From Paenibacillus pini JCM 16418 (lineage in GTDB: Bacteria; Bacillota; Bacilli; Paenibacillales; Paenibacillaceae), in the NCBI RefSeq assembly GCF_000576305.1, contig NZ_BAVZ01000004.1, forward strand, positions 248,001 to 312,000: 64,000 nucleotides of DNA, written 5' to 3'. The position numbers and the translations under genes were made by a program. Positions 36,938-45,236 of the stretch are shown piece after piece (position 1 is the stretch's first letter; the number at the start of each line of letters is the position of its first letter). The notes under the pieces are model-generated. The model saw only the letters and a program-made list of their open reading frames with translations. It had not been told where the DNA came from and did no database searches.

Positions 36938-37414
36938 TTAATCAATCATATATATAACCCATTCCCCATCTTGTTCCTTCACAAAATTATAGCCTATATT
37001 ACTTTCATGATTATCTTTAACGTTTACATAGTGAACCATTATTAATAATTTACCTAAATCGATTTGTTGCTTATCAATTATTAATTCACCACTAAAAATA
37101 TAATCATAATCATCACCTAATAAATACAAAAATGGTTTTGATTGCTCCTCATTTACAAACCCTTTCATAAATTCTTCTTGATCCTTATCAACAATCGCAT
37201 GCAAGTTTTTTTGTAGAACCTGTAAAGGTTGTTTAAGAAATTCATCATTTTTGTATTTAGAAATATTAATTGAGACTTTCCCGTCATTCTTCTTTTCTAC
37301 TTCAATTCCATGATCAACTTTATTATTTTGCGAGTTTTTCATTGAATCATTTGTACAAGCAGTTAGCAACAAAGTAATTAAGAATACAAGCATTATTGTC
37401 TTCTTTATCTTCAT
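36938..37414 (-). CDS. Uncharacterised lipoprotein
   Basis: A 158-residue protein. ATG 37414 follows AGGAGGAAATATT; a longer frame to 37504 is not supported. The N-terminus is a lipoprotein signal with lipobox LLLTAC. The body includes LQKNLHAIVDKDQEEFMKGF and a C-terminal VKEQDGEWVIYMID, the pattern of small secreted DUF4878-like or NTF2-like lipoproteins, though no family is certain. It probably forms an operon with the DUF5412 gene. Confidence 0.68.
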   Translation of the reverse strand: MKIKKTIMLVFLITLLLTACTNDSMKNSQNNKVDHGIEVEKKNDGKVSINISKYKNDEFLKQPLQVLQKNLHAIVDKDQEEFMKGFVNEEQSKPFLYLLGDDYDYIFSGELIIDKQQIDLGKLLIMVHYVNVKDNHESNIGYNFVKEQDGEWVIYMID

Positions 37415-37602
37415 AATATTTCCTCCTATTATACAATAATAAATGAATATTCTAAAAAATTCCAAAAGTTGTAGTTTGCCTAAATTCTTCAACAACTTAG
37501 TCATTTTTTTATTTTCGTTATATTTATTAAAAATATTAGATAAATGTTGTTGTTTTCCGAATATATTTTTACATTTTATGGCAGATAAATTCCCCTCGCA
37601 TA

Positions 37603-37848
37603 TTATTTCACATTTTTACTTTTCTGACGGCAAAATGCTGAGAAATCCGGTGTTTGATTTAAATCATAAGTCATTATTTTTCTAATTAGTGTCTCTAAAA
37701 TGTTTTGCTCAAGATCATCTTGGCGATCAGGTTTGATTTGAGTGCGAGCAAAGCGTATTTTTGGTGAAATGATAGTTAATATTTCTTGTAAAGCATCGTT
37801 ATCACCATTTTGGGCACGAAGTACCAAATCATATAATTCATTTTTCAT
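37603..37848 (-). CDS. RsoA-like co-sigma factor (sigma region 2-like, HTH small protein)
   Basis: An 81-residue protein resembling the sigma region 2 polypeptide RsoA of Bacillus: MKNELYDLVLRAQNGDNDAL, then DRQDDLEQNILETLIRKIMTYD. Its start overlaps the end of the upstream sigma-like gene by 11 bases, the same order as sigO-rsoA in B. subtilis. There SigO supplies region 4 and RsoA supplies the core-binding and -10 region, so two proteins make one sigma factor. Related pairs also occur on phage and conjugative elements. The identification rests on length, pattern and gene order. Confidence 0.62.
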   Translation of the reverse strand: MKNELYDLVLRAQNGDNDALQEILTIISPKIRFARTQIKPDRQDDLEQNILETLIRKIMTYDLNQTPDFSAFCRQKSKNVK

Positions 37849-38464
37849 GTTTTCCCTTCCTCTCTAGAAGAGAAATTCTCATTTTTTCTAATGCTAGGTT
37901 TCTCGTTTTAGAAATGGATTGCTGCGAGACACCGAGTATGCGGGCAATTTCATGATCTTTATAACATAGTGCATATCCGAGGGTAGCAATCAATTGTTGC
38001 TTATTCGAAAGTTTTGAAAAGGCATTCGATAATTCTTCATTCAAAAAGGTAGACTGAAATTGAGTAGGGTTTGAGATGATAGGGTAGGAAGTAGGTGAGT
38101 TATGAATGCTTAGCACCATTTCTCCGAAAGTTGCTTGGGCATTATCATCGCTATTTTGGTTAAACGGTATGTCAAAAATGAGTTGAAACCTCTTATCGTT
38201 TTTTTGGTTTAGTCTCATATAACCTATTGCTGTGTATTTAATGGTTGATGCGAGAAACTTTGAAAAGCGTATTCGAAAGAAATATTTACGGAATTTTTCT
38301 TCTAGTGCTTTTTGACCATCTTGATCTCCATCAAGTGCTTTTAATAAGAGAATAATGTTTTCTTCGATTTGAAAGAACTCCTGAGCAATACGATCCGAAA
38401 TGATGGTTTTATGGCTACGAATATAATCTTGAAATCTTCTGTTTTGTTCTTCTGAAAGCCCCAT
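37838..38464 (-). CDS. Sigma-70 family factor (SigO-like, region 4 with HTH)
   Basis: A 208-residue protein whose C-terminal 60 residues are a sigma region 4 HTH (LSNKQQLIATLGYALCYKDH, EIARILGVSQQSISKTRNLA). The N-terminal part is helical and lacks a full region 2, which the overlapping downstream gene would supply. It should direct RNA polymerase to a small regulon. The target promoters are not identified; the divergent gene at 38748 and the pair itself are the obvious candidates. Start ATG 38464 after AGGGGTG. Confidence 0.75.
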   Translation of the reverse strand: MGLSEEQNRRFQDYIRSHKTIISDRIAQEFFQIEENIILLLKALDGDQDGQKALEEKFRKYFFRIRFSKFLASTIKYTAIGYMRLNQKNDKRFQLIFDIPFNQNSDDNAQATFGEMVLSIHNSPTSYPIISNPTQFQSTFLNEELSNAFSKLSNKQQLIATLGYALCYKDHEIARILGVSQQSISKTRNLALEKMRISLLERKGKHEK

Positions 38465-38526
38465 TTTTTCACCCCTGTATTTTTACATTCTTACTAATAA
38501 AGTAAAGTTCGGGTCATAAAAACAAC

Positions 38527-38555
38527 CTAAAATAGAACAAGTGTTCTTATTTTAG
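38527..38555. promoter_or_regulatory. Inverted repeat upstream of the sigma pair
   Basis: CTAAAATAGAACA and TGTTCTTATTTTAG form an almost perfect inverted repeat with one bulged base, in the divergent region between the sigma pair and the L,D-transpeptidase-like gene. It may be an operator or part of a promoter. Confidence 0.4.
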
Positions 38556-38747
38556 ATAAAAAAATAACCCCTAATTAGGTGTGTTGTAAAGTACGTTTCT
38601 ATATAGTTTTAATGTTATGTGCATTATAATATTTGGTTGTTTTTATTGGAATCAACTTCACTTTAATAGTATGGAGGCCCGATAGAGAGGGAATCTCCGG
38701 TGCCGTCCCCTTCATTAAACCATACCAAATCAAAGGAGGTTGTTGCA

Positions 38748-39233
38748 ATGGATTACAATTATCATATCGGGGTCAGCTTCCCAACAAACCGCGATAAAAA
38801 AGGGATTATGAAAATGTATAATTCCTCTGGAGTTCTCGTGTTTGGACCAGTTGATGCACTTGGCCGCGGTTCCAACGCGACTGAGAATGGCAACGATCAT
38901 ACGCAGTGGAAGAAGAAATACGCTGATATTCCAACTGGGGAATACGAGACAACGGTTATAGCAGCAAACACACCTGAATCTTCCTATGGACCCCATAAAC
39001 GTGTATGGCTTAATCCAGCTATTAGTGGCAATGCTAAAATTGCGGAGACTGCTGGTAGAGATGAAATTCTTATTCACGGTGGGAATCTCACGACCGATAC
39101 AAGTCTACCATGGTATCCTCTTAGACCCACACTGGGATGTATACGTCTTGAAAACTCCAATCAGAAAAAACTAATTGATGCAATCTCAGCTTTAGGTGGA
39201 GGTACGGGTTACATTACGATTAACAATGTGTAA
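38748..39233 (+). CDS. L,D-transpeptidase-like (YkuD-related) protein without signal peptide
   Basis: A 161-residue protein starting at ATG 38748, six bases after AAAGGAGG. The C-terminal part has the active-site pattern of YkuD-type enzymes: ILIHGG (His) followed by LRPTLGCIRLEN, with the nucleophile Cys in GCIRL. The beginning (VSFPTNRDKKGIMKMYNSSG) is the beta-sandwich start of the fold. It has no signal peptide or LysM domain, so it may be cytoplasmic or exported another way; similar proteins occur as toxin or lysin modules. Divergent from the sigma pair. Terminator at 39303. Confidence 0.72.
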   Translation: MDYNYHIGVSFPTNRDKKGIMKMYNSSGVLVFGPVDALGRGSNATENGNDHTQWKKKYADIPTGEYETTVIAANTPESSYGPHKRVWLNPAISGNAKIAETAGRDEILIHGGNLTTDTSLPWYPLRPTLGCIRLENSNQKKLIDAISALGGGTGYITINNV

Positions 39234-39302
39234 CCGGAGTAAATGAGGATGTTTATAACATGTAATATAAAAGCAACCACAAATGATAGTCATAGATCTT
39301 AG

Positions 39303-39334
39303 AAGGGATCCGATAAAACGGATTCCTTATTTAT
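39303..39334 (+). terminator. Terminator after L,D-transpeptidase-like gene
   Basis: AAGGGATCCG and CGGATTCCTT pair around ATAAAA, followed by ATTTATT. Confidence 0.8.
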
Positions 39335-39386
39335 TGTAGATGAATGAAACGAATAATAATTTATCTTTTTAACTGAAGGAGAATAT

Positions 39387-39610
39387 ATGAAACCGAGAAG
39401 CTCACGTTGCTAGTTCGGTCGAGCAGAGCGAATAATAACGTCATTCAAGGTAAAGATCAAGTCGCACTATCTCTAAATGCATTAGATTTACAAGAAAATG
39501 AAGAAAGAAGTAGCGCTTCTGTTTTTGGAGGAAACGTTATCTACTTCACTAAAGTAAATGGATCTCTTATGCTCAGCAAAGCAAGTATAAAATCCGCTGG
39601 ATTGCTGTAA
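39387..39610 (+). pseudogene. Short uncharacterised gene, frame-broken near its start
   Basis: ATG 39387 has an ideal ribosome site (AAGGAG, six bases upstream) but meets a stop after eight codons. Adding one A in the run at 39390-39392 gives MKTEKLTLLVRSSRANNNVI and stays open to 39610, about 74 residues, with SVFGGNVIYFTKVNGSLMLS at the end. A terminator follows directly. No family recognised. The repair is inferred from the good start and terminator. Confidence 0.5.
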
Positions 39611-39622
39611 TTCATAGAAGAT

Positions 39623-39653
39623 AAGGCTGTTCTCCTTTGAGAGCAGCCTTATT
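39623..39653 (+). terminator. Terminator after the short gene at 39387
   Basis: AAGGCTGTTCTC and GAGAGCAGCCTT form a strong stem followed by ATTTC. Confidence 0.88.
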
Positions 39654-39890
39654 TCATGAAACAACATTGATCACATGACTTATTCGTTACCCTAATAGTT
39701 TGTGTCAACAAAAAACTGTGGGCAACAAAATATACCATCTAAGGCTTTTCGACATTTCTCTTAATAAAGCATATAAACTAAGTACTATCCCAAAAATAGC
39801 AAAAAGTCGAAAGCTTTAGCTCTTGCTTTAACTAATGCCTGCTCCGAACTATCCATTTTTTTCATAATATTAATATTAAGCTGATTGAAT
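39654..39890. other. Gap with no intact gene; possible minus-strand remnant
   Basis: On the minus strand an in-frame fragment MKKMDSSEQALVKARAKAF ends with a stop near 39789 and could be the tail of a decayed gene; its upstream extension runs into the attC-like remnant. Otherwise nothing recognisable. Confidence 0.25.
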
Positions 39891-39972
39891 GTATAGCCTG
39901 AATTAAACTTCACCGAAATTCCTCTTGGCGGCCAAGCGGCTTATGCGGCGAAGCTGGAATATGTTAGCCGAA
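39891..39972 (-). repeat. attC-like repeat remnant 2 (one half)
   Basis: The right half of the array repeat: GCCTGAATTAAACTTCACCG matches the conserved middle of intact copies, followed by a cassette-end arm ...GTTAGCCGAA at 39963-39972. That arm is complementary (8 of 9 positions) to TTCGGATAAC at the next repeat (40483-40492), the cassette-boundary match seen elsewhere in the array. The left half is missing. Confidence 0.6.
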
Positions 39973-40017
39973 TTCTCTGCCATCCTGAATTACTTGCAAT
40001 CTCTCTGTCTTGTCTCT

Positions 40018-40439
40018 TTACCACACAGATAAACGTGTTCTCATGTCATTTTCTTCAGTTATGTATTCAATATTGATATATCCTTGATATTTCGCATTTA
40101 AGTAAAATAATTCAACTATCTCATTATTCTTGCAATAAATTGTTACGTAAGCACTATCAACAACCAAAAGTACAAGTTGACAATCACTAATAAAAAATTC
40201 CTCAGATCTTGAAAAATCAAATAGTAATCATTTTCTTCCAAAATACTCTTTAATGTTTTTCCCTCCATACACTCTATTTCTTCTGGAAAGAGAGGTTCAC
40301 CTAACGTACCGTTAACTATTAAGTAAGATTCTTCTCCACCGACTCGCCAACTATATTCCTCCGTGTCAAAGGGTTTTAGTATATCTCCAAGAAATCTTCC
40401 GTATTGATTAGGAATTTCAAAACTAATTCCTCTTATCAT
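40018..40439 (-). pseudogene. DUF2691-family gene with internal deletion and frameshift
   Basis: The start ATG 40439 follows GGGAGG. The first frame reads MIRGISFEIPNQYGRFLGDI to YYLIFQDLR, the conserved N-terminal two-thirds of DUF2691. The coding sequence resumes in another frame as FISDCQLVLLVVDSAYVTIY and continues to EYITEENDMRTRLSVW, the conserved family end, with the stop at 40018. About 15 codons are missing at the joint and the frame changes, so this is a genuine deletion. DUF2691 has no assigned function. It sits between two attC-like repeats as a cassette. Confidence 0.78.
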
Positions 40440-40481
40440 CGAAGCCTCCCCTTTCAACAATATTTTTTCATAATGCTGAGA

Positions 40482-40635
40482 TTTCGGATAACGTTTATAT
40501 ATTCGCGATGTCCATTCCCCTTAGATAGCTCTGATCTTAGGGGAATGAATCTGTCTGCCAAAATCTACTTCCTCAAATACATCTGGAAGATCAAGGGCCG
40601 AATGGACCGCAGTGCAAATATCGTGTTATCCGAAG
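40482..40635 (-). repeat. attC-like repeat 3
   Basis: A 154-bp imperfect palindrome. The outer arms are TTTCGGATAAC (40482-40492) and GTTATCCGAAG (40625-40635). The inner arms ATATTCGC and GCAAATAT are slightly mismatched, and the middle holds CCCTTAGATAGCTC...GATCTTAGGGG and ATCTACTTCCTC, shared with the other copies. The stop codon TAA of the gene at 40626 lies inside the arm, which is a common feature of integron cassettes. Confidence 0.78.
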
Positions 40636-41132
40636 TCCTTTGCTTCATTGAAATATCCTAATATGCCCTTCAATAATGTTTCTCTAACTTCTTCACTTGA
40701 TTGATCTAACATTTGTACTAACTGACTTGCATGATAGGTAACAAATGCAGGATCTATTTTAGAGTTTTTATCAAAAAAGTTTTCAGGGTACCCCGATCGT
40801 AAAATATCTTCTTCCTGAACTGCTCCAAAGTAATCAAATAGGTCCCTAAATCCTTCATTTACAATTAATTCGTCAATTACTTGCTCAATTCTGTCACGAC
40901 TTATATTATCTACAATAATTATTGGAGAAGAAGCGCACCAATATGCGCCATTCAAACAATGTCCTTTCAGTAAATAATCTTTTTTCATAGATTCAATACA
41001 TTTAATAGTATAGAAATTTGAAATCCATCTTGTTGAATCGGGAAATGTTACGACAACATCTACATGAGCATCTTCTAAATCTTCCGCCCATCCCTCTGCA
41101 TCTATTCGAATATGTCTTTTTTTCTCAAACAA
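40626..41132 (-). CDS. Uncharacterised cassette-borne protein
   Basis: About 168 residues. TTG 41132 is chosen because AAAGGAG precedes it; the frame extends to ATG 41168 without a ribosome site. It has the segments HIRIDAEGWAEDLEDAHVDV, VVTFPDSTRWISNFYTIKCI and LNGAYWCASSPIIIVDNISR. It is mixed alpha/beta and cytosolic, and I do not recognise a family, though the pattern resembles small immunity-like proteins. The stop lies within the outer arm of attC-like repeat 3, and the start is about 40 bp from the remnant at 41171, so it fills one cassette. Confidence 0.62.
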   Translation of the reverse strand: MFEKKRHIRIDAEGWAEDLEDAHVDVVVTFPDSTRWISNFYTIKCIESMKKDYLLKGHCLNGAYWCASSPIIIVDNISRDRIEQVIDELIVNEGFRDLFDYFGAVQEEDILRSGYPENFFDKNSKIDPAFVTYHASQLVQMLDQSSEEVRETLLKGILGYFNEAKDFG

Positions 41133-41170
41133 TCTTTTTACTCCTTTGTCTTTAGAGATTTTATACATGC

Positions 41171-41253
41171 TTTAAGGATACCTCTTCTCTGCCAATCACT
41201 TCTCGCGGACCGAATACCGTCAGAATACGATGCATGAATATGATGTTAGCCAA
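41171..41253 (-). repeat. attC-like repeat remnant 4 (central deletion)
   Basis: It begins TTTAAGGATACC, a decayed form of the TTTCGGATAAC arm predicted from the preceding repeat. It continues CTCTGCCAATCACTTCTCGC and GCGGACCGAA as in repeat 10, and ends GATGTTAGCC (GTT at 41245). About half the usual length is missing. Confidence 0.55.
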
Positions 41254-41272
41254 TGCCGCTCTGAAGTTACCC

Positions 41273-41692
41273 TTAAAATATGTTCCTATTAATCCATCTC
41301 ATCCCTGGAGCATCTGAAGGCCGCTCTTCAAACCCATAATTTTTATAAAAAGCATACTTGTCCTTAGCAGCGAAAAGTTGAATCATTAAAATATCTTTCT
41401 CATTGCACTTTCTCAACAGCTCTTTCAAAATAACCGATCCAATACCTTTTCCTTGGTAAAGTGGTAATACGATTAAATCACATACTAATGCATGTAAAAC
41501 ACCATCAGAAAGTATGCGACCAAATCCAATTGTTTTGCCTTGATCAATTGCACTGATAGAATACCAACTGTTTGAGATAGACTCATTTAATTTTTGCTCT
41601 CCTTTTGGAAGAATTCCTTGCCATCCTGTGCTTTCAATTAATAGTGTATACTCATCCACTGAAGGAATGACTTCAGAATAACTAATTTCCAT
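41273..41692 (-). CDS. GNAT-family N-acetyltransferase (cassette gene)
   Basis: A 139-residue GNAT starting at ATG 41692 after AAAGGAG. Motif A is VCDLIVLPLYQGKGIGSVIL (acetyl-CoA loop), and motif B is DKYAFYKNYGFEERPSDAPG, the pattern of YjaB/ElaA-type small acetyltransferases. The stop is 20 bp from remnant 4 and the start about 35 bp from remnant 5, the dimensions of a gene cassette. Acceptor unknown. Confidence 0.88.
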   Translation of the reverse strand: MEISYSEVIPSVDEYTLLIESTGWQGILPKGEQKLNESISNSWYSISAIDQGKTIGFGRILSDGVLHALVCDLIVLPLYQGKGIGSVILKELLRKCNEKDILMIQLFAAKDKYAFYKNYGFEERPSDAPGMRWINRNIF

Positions 41693-41722
41693 ATTAAACT
41701 CCTTTATTTTTTACTTCTGGGG

Positions 41723-41790
41723 TTTCATCTAACGTTTGGCATTCCTAACGTTCAAGCAGCTTAAGTGACCATATGAAAGGGGTCGTCAGA
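41723..41790 (-). repeat. attC-like repeat remnant 5 (one half)
   Basis: The left half only: TTTCATCTAACG outer arm, GGCATTCCTAACG inner arm, then TTCAAGCAGCTTAAGTGACC and GGGTCGTCAGAC, matching repeat 9. The right half has been lost and replaced by unrelated sequence. Its arm does not match that of remnant 4, so a deletion has joined two cassettes here. Confidence 0.6.
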
Positions 41791-41943
41791 CATACTCAAA
41801 ACATTTCACTATTATAATTCCTAAGATCGTATTTCTAAGTACTTATTAATAAAAGCATGTAATGCTTCTTTGGTCTGATAACCAGATTTTCTTACTCAAT
41901 TTTGTCTGTTGTTATTCCAAGCAAAAAAACAACTATTCACAAG
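41791..41943. other. Gap next to repeat remnant 5 with a short protein-like tail
   Basis: On the minus strand a short frame reads GYQTKEALHAFINKYLEIRS and stops near 41821; probably the last codons of a lost cassette gene. No other feature seen. Confidence 0.25.
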
Positions 41944-42309
41944 TTAATTTTTTGTAAAATCGTCGATAGCTTGAACCGCTAATTCTATAGCTTTAATTCT
42001 TCGTTCTAAAAGGGTTCTTTGCGGACTCCCTTCCTTTAACTTTACGTAAGCCTTTTCCATTGATGGGAATAGTCCATCTAAAATACTTCGAGCTTCTGCG
42101 ATATCTTTCTGGTTATACATTTGAGGTTTTTGATTCCAAGTGTTTTCAAGCATGGCTAAACCTATCTTAAGAGCATTGAGTCGTTTTTTAATTAATGTAG
42201 TACTAGCACCTTTTTGAATCATCTGAGCCAATCCATTTTCTGATTTACTTATTGTCGATTGAAAGGATTTTATAGATTCCAATTTAACTTCATCTGATAC
42301 CTTTTCCAC
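41944..42309 (-). CDS. Uncharacterised helical protein
   Basis: About 121 residues. GTG 42309 is chosen because GAGGGAGGG sits five bases upstream; the frame extends further to 42360. The protein is almost all helix with heptad patterns (SIKSFQSTISKSENGLAQMI, LERRIKAIELAVQAIDDF) and repeated RLNALKIGLAML / RIKAIELAVQAI units suggesting an internal duplication. No family recognised. It is followed at a 67-bp distance by a VanZ-like gene upstream on the same strand. Confidence 0.6.
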   Translation of the reverse strand: MEKVSDEVKLESIKSFQSTISKSENGLAQMIQKGASTTLIKKRLNALKIGLAMLENTWNQKPQMYNQKDIAEARSILDGLFPSMEKAYVKLKEGSPQRTLLERRIKAIELAVQAIDDFTKN

Positions 42310-42375
42310 GAAATCCCTCCCTCGCATTGTAATATAGGGTTGTTCCTTTAGTTTAGTCACCTATAATAGTCTTCT

Positions 42376-43305
42376 TTACCATTTCCAGGTATGCCTCATC
42401 TCTCTAATTCCAATGTCCCATATTCTTTCATCCCCCTCCAAGGTGATCACGAGCTCATTGGCTCCCTGAAGATAAATTGAGGACATCCCCGGTTCATCGC
42501 TTGGATCTTTAGAAGACGCAGACAGATACTCCTGGCCATCGGCTGAGATACGAAGACTCCCATAAGCATGCTCTTTATTGGGAATCCCAAAATTTAAGTA
42601 GAGATAAAGTTCCTTTTTGCCTAGCGTATATGTGTACGTCACCGTATTTTCACCTTCGGTGCTATATGCATTATATTGGGGCTCTACGTTTTGTCCACCA
42701 ATTTGAAAGCTGTCTCGCTTTGTTCCTGTCGATGAACTTATACCGCTGTTTTTTAGTTCGTTTAACGCAACGAAGGGGCCAAGCTCTTTTGTGAACGCTT
42801 TGTCGGCGATCCCGAAGATTCCCCAAATGAAGGCCAACAGGATAATGGCGGAGATGCCCGTAGTAGCTATGTTTCTCCAGACTTTTTTCGTACGAAATCC
42901 GAATCTAAATGCCCCGAATCCGACTGCTGCACCTAAAGAGTTTTGAATTACGTCATTCATATCGAAGCTGCCAAGCATAGAGCACGCCTGAACAGTCTCA
43001 ACTACAAGGATACACAGAATGAATAAGATCATAAATCGTAAGAAACCTGTTCGATACAACAACGGGATCAAGATACCGTAAGGAATAAAGGCTGCGATGT
43101 TTCCAAAAACCCAAGCATCCATCAGAGTAGGATGTTGAAGATCCGATAGACTCGGCAGCCTAAAAAAATCACTTGGTAAAAGTTGAAAATTGAAACCTGT
43201 CCCTACGTTTTCTGTTCTCCCAAAAGCTACAAACATATAATAAAGAATCAACACGGTATAACATAGGATTATGACCAAAATCACTTTGCGGTGCTTCGTA
43301 TTCAT
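42376..43305 (-). CDS. VanZ-like membrane protein with extracytoplasmic C-terminal domain
   Basis: A 309-residue protein. Residues about 1-160 form a five-TM VanZ-like domain (LLPSDFFRLPSLSDLQ, FGNIAAFIPYGILIPLLYRT, SFDMNDVIQNSLGAAVGFGA, the conserved polar positions of the family). Residues about 175-309 are a soluble beta-rich domain outside the membrane. VanZ of glycopeptide-resistance operons gives low-level teicoplanin resistance by an unclear mechanism; most homologues are uncharacterised. No vanHAX genes are nearby, so resistance is not implied. It has no attC-like repeat at either side. Confidence 0.82.
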   Translation of the reverse strand: MNTKHRKVILVIILCYTVLILYYMFVAFGRTENVGTGFNFQLLPSDFFRLPSLSDLQHPTLMDAWVFGNIAAFIPYGILIPLLYRTGFLRFMILFILCILVVETVQACSMLGSFDMNDVIQNSLGAAVGFGAFRFGFRTKKVWRNIATTGISAIILLAFIWGIFGIADKAFTKELGPFVALNELKNSGISSSTGTKRDSFQIGGQNVEPQYNAYSTEGENTVTYTYTLGKKELYLYLNFGIPNKEHAYGSLRISADGQEYLSASSKDPSDEPGMSSIYLQGANELVITLEGDERIWDIGIREMRHTWKW

Positions 43306-43397
43306 TATAATCTCCTTTAAACAAACTGCTTTCTAGACCATCCAAAACATCTCATGAAATATTTTGTAATATGAAGTTGGGGTTCTTAAATATGCGT

Positions 43398-43564
43398 TTA
43401 TACTTTCTCGTCAATTATATATTTGTTGTCACCTTGTTTTTCGTTATTTTGTATTTTTATTTCAGTTCTTAAATCGTGAACTTCATTTATCAAATCTTCA
43501 AGTCTTTTCGATGTTTTTGATGAATCTAATGCATAACGTACAATTTGGGTTTCCCCACTTTCAT
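43398..43564 (-). pseudogene. Short uncharacterised gene, probably frame-broken
   Basis: ATG 43564 with AAGGGG six bases upstream opens a frame that stops after 12 codons. One added base in the C run at 43553-43556 joins it to VRYALDSSKTSKRLEDLINE and HDLRTEIKIQNNEKQGDNKY, about 56 residues of coiled-coil character. It starts just after the serine hydrolase stop. No family recognised. The repair is an inference. Confidence 0.4.
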
Positions 43565-43575
43565 ATAATCCCCTT

Positions 43576-44512
43576 CTATACATTAATAAGGAATTCTTCA
43601 ATTATTCTTAATGGTTTCAACGAGTCCTCGTATATCTCACTAGTTATTGCTATTACCATCTTTAATCTAGGTATTATACAAATATATTGTCCACCAAATC
43701 CCAATGCAAAAATCATTTCTGTCCTATTGATTTCTTCTGTTTTCATATTTAGGTTTCTTACCCACCAATGATAAGCATAATAGCCAGTAGATTCATAAGT
43801 TAGGTAATAAGGTTGTGTAGATTTCTTCAACCACGCTGAAGAAACAATACGACTGTTTTTCCAGTTACCCTCCTGTAAAATCAAAGTCCCTATCTTTAAC
43901 ATATCAACCGTGCTCATAGTCAAGCCATCAGCACCACGGTTAATACCTTTATTGTCTTCGAACCAATTTGTATTCGTAATTTCTAAAGGTTTGAACAGAT
44001 GAATGTTTGCAAACTCAATAGCTTTCATCCCTGTTGTCTTCTGCAAAATTGCTGTTAACACGTGGGAACAACCAGAATTATAATTCATTTTTACTCCTCG
44101 ACTATCTTGAAGGTCTCTCTCAAACACATATTTCACGATGTCTGAACTAAATACCATAGGGGCGAAAAAGTTCCATTCGCCAAATTCTGGCCAGTCAAAA
44201 CCCGCCGACATAGTAAGCAAATCTTCAATTGTGATGTATTGTTTTCTAGTATCTGCTAGTTTATTAATTAATTCCGGAAAAAAACTACTAACTGGTTCAG
44301 AAATACTTTTTATATATCCTTTATCAAGTGCAATGCCAATAAGTATTGATAAAATACTTTTAGTACACGAATTGATTTTTTGCGGATTCATTTCAACTTT
44401 CCTATTTTTATAATATTGAAAAAACAATCTATCTTCACTCATAATTAGACAGCTTTTGATCTTCACTTTTTTTTATTGCACGTTCAAATTCATTAAGTAT
44501 ATTAGGATTCAT
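43576..44512 (-). pseudogene. Serine hydrolase of the beta-lactamase (class C) family, frame-broken near start
   Basis: From ATG 44512 (AAGGATGAG upstream) the frame runs 25 codons to a stop. Removing one A from the eight-A run (plus-strand T run 44467-44474) joins it to the long frame ending at 43576, about 311 aa. The nucleophile motif SCTK lies in KINSCTKSILSILIG, the second motif YNSGCS corresponds to YxN/S, and the third is GFGGQY. These are features of class C beta-lactamase-like esterases and peptidases. No signal peptide, so it is probably a cytosolic esterase. Its start is 30 bp from attC-like remnant 6. Confidence 0.8.
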
Positions 44513-44540
44513 TCTCTCATCCTTATCTGCATATTATTTT

Positions 44541-44646
44541 ACCTAACGTTTGAGTATTCAGAAAACGCTCCAGTCTTAGATAGCTCATATCTTTCAACTT
44601 CTCGTAGAAATTCTTACCTATATCATTGATAGACTAATAATCTAAT
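44541..44646 (-). repeat. attC-like repeat remnant 6 (degraded)
   Basis: It begins ACCTAACGTTTGAGTATTC and keeps the middle CTTAGATAGCTCATATCTT and AACTTCTCGTAGAAATTC shared by intact copies. The right outer arm is decayed (AATAATCTAATT). It lies between two cassette genes. Confidence 0.5.
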
Positions 44647-44728
44647 TCAATTTTCTTAATATTATTGAGCTCTGCAATATCATTGACTTTGTTCATTATT
44701 TTCTTTCCTGACCCCTTTATTTCAAAGG
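44647..44728 (-). other. Short protein-like remnant between cassettes
   Basis: A minus-strand mini-frame NDIAELNNIKKIELDY ends with a stop near 44638. Its leucine spacing resembles the end of a leucine-rich-repeat or immunity protein, but it is too short to assign. Confidence 0.25.
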
Positions 44729-45183
44729 TTATAGACTTAAATAGTAATGCAAAAATTCGTTATCTTTTTTATATCCATTTCGTTCGTATATTTTTGAGCT
44801 CTATCATTATCATTTGACGTTGATAAACCTAAACCTTTTGCTTTTGTTTGTTTTGCGTATATTTTTGCTGAATCTAATAGCAATTGAGCAATACCACGAC
44901 TTCTATATTCATCTACTACATATAAATCATTCAAAATCCAAGATCTCTTCATTGAAACCGAAGAAAACAAGGGATATAGTTGTGTAAAACCAACTGGTTT
45001 ATTCGATTCACTTTCTTTGACTAGAAATATAACAGATTCTCTATGTTCAAAACGATCAAACAAAAAACACCTTGCTCCTTCAAGGTCAGACTCTTGCTTA
45101 TAAAAGATTCTATACTCATTAAATAAGGATATTACCTCTTCAAGATCTTCTATGGTTGCCTGTTTTACAATAAAGGGATTCAT
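44729..45183 (-). pseudogene. GNAT-family N-acetyltransferase (cassette gene), frame-broken near its end
   Basis: ATG 45183 (AAGGA upstream) opens a GNAT with motif A LYVVDEYRSRGIAQLLLDSA and motif B STSNDNDRAQK. The frame then drifts; adding one A in the run at 44791-44795 gives IYERNGYKKDNEFLHYYLSL, the normal GNAT ending, with the stop at 44729. About 152 aa after repair. It lies 54 bp from intact attC-like repeat 7, consistent with a cassette gene. Acceptor unknown. Confidence 0.82.
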
Positions 45184-45236
45184 ATTAATCAATCCTTCTC
45201 TTGGATTTTTATGTTTTATTAGATCTTTGCGGGAGT

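Noticed and set aside
42376-43305. Vancomycin-resistance gene cluster
   Set aside because: A VanZ-like protein alone, with no vanR/S/H/A/X; most VanZ-like proteins are unrelated to resistance.
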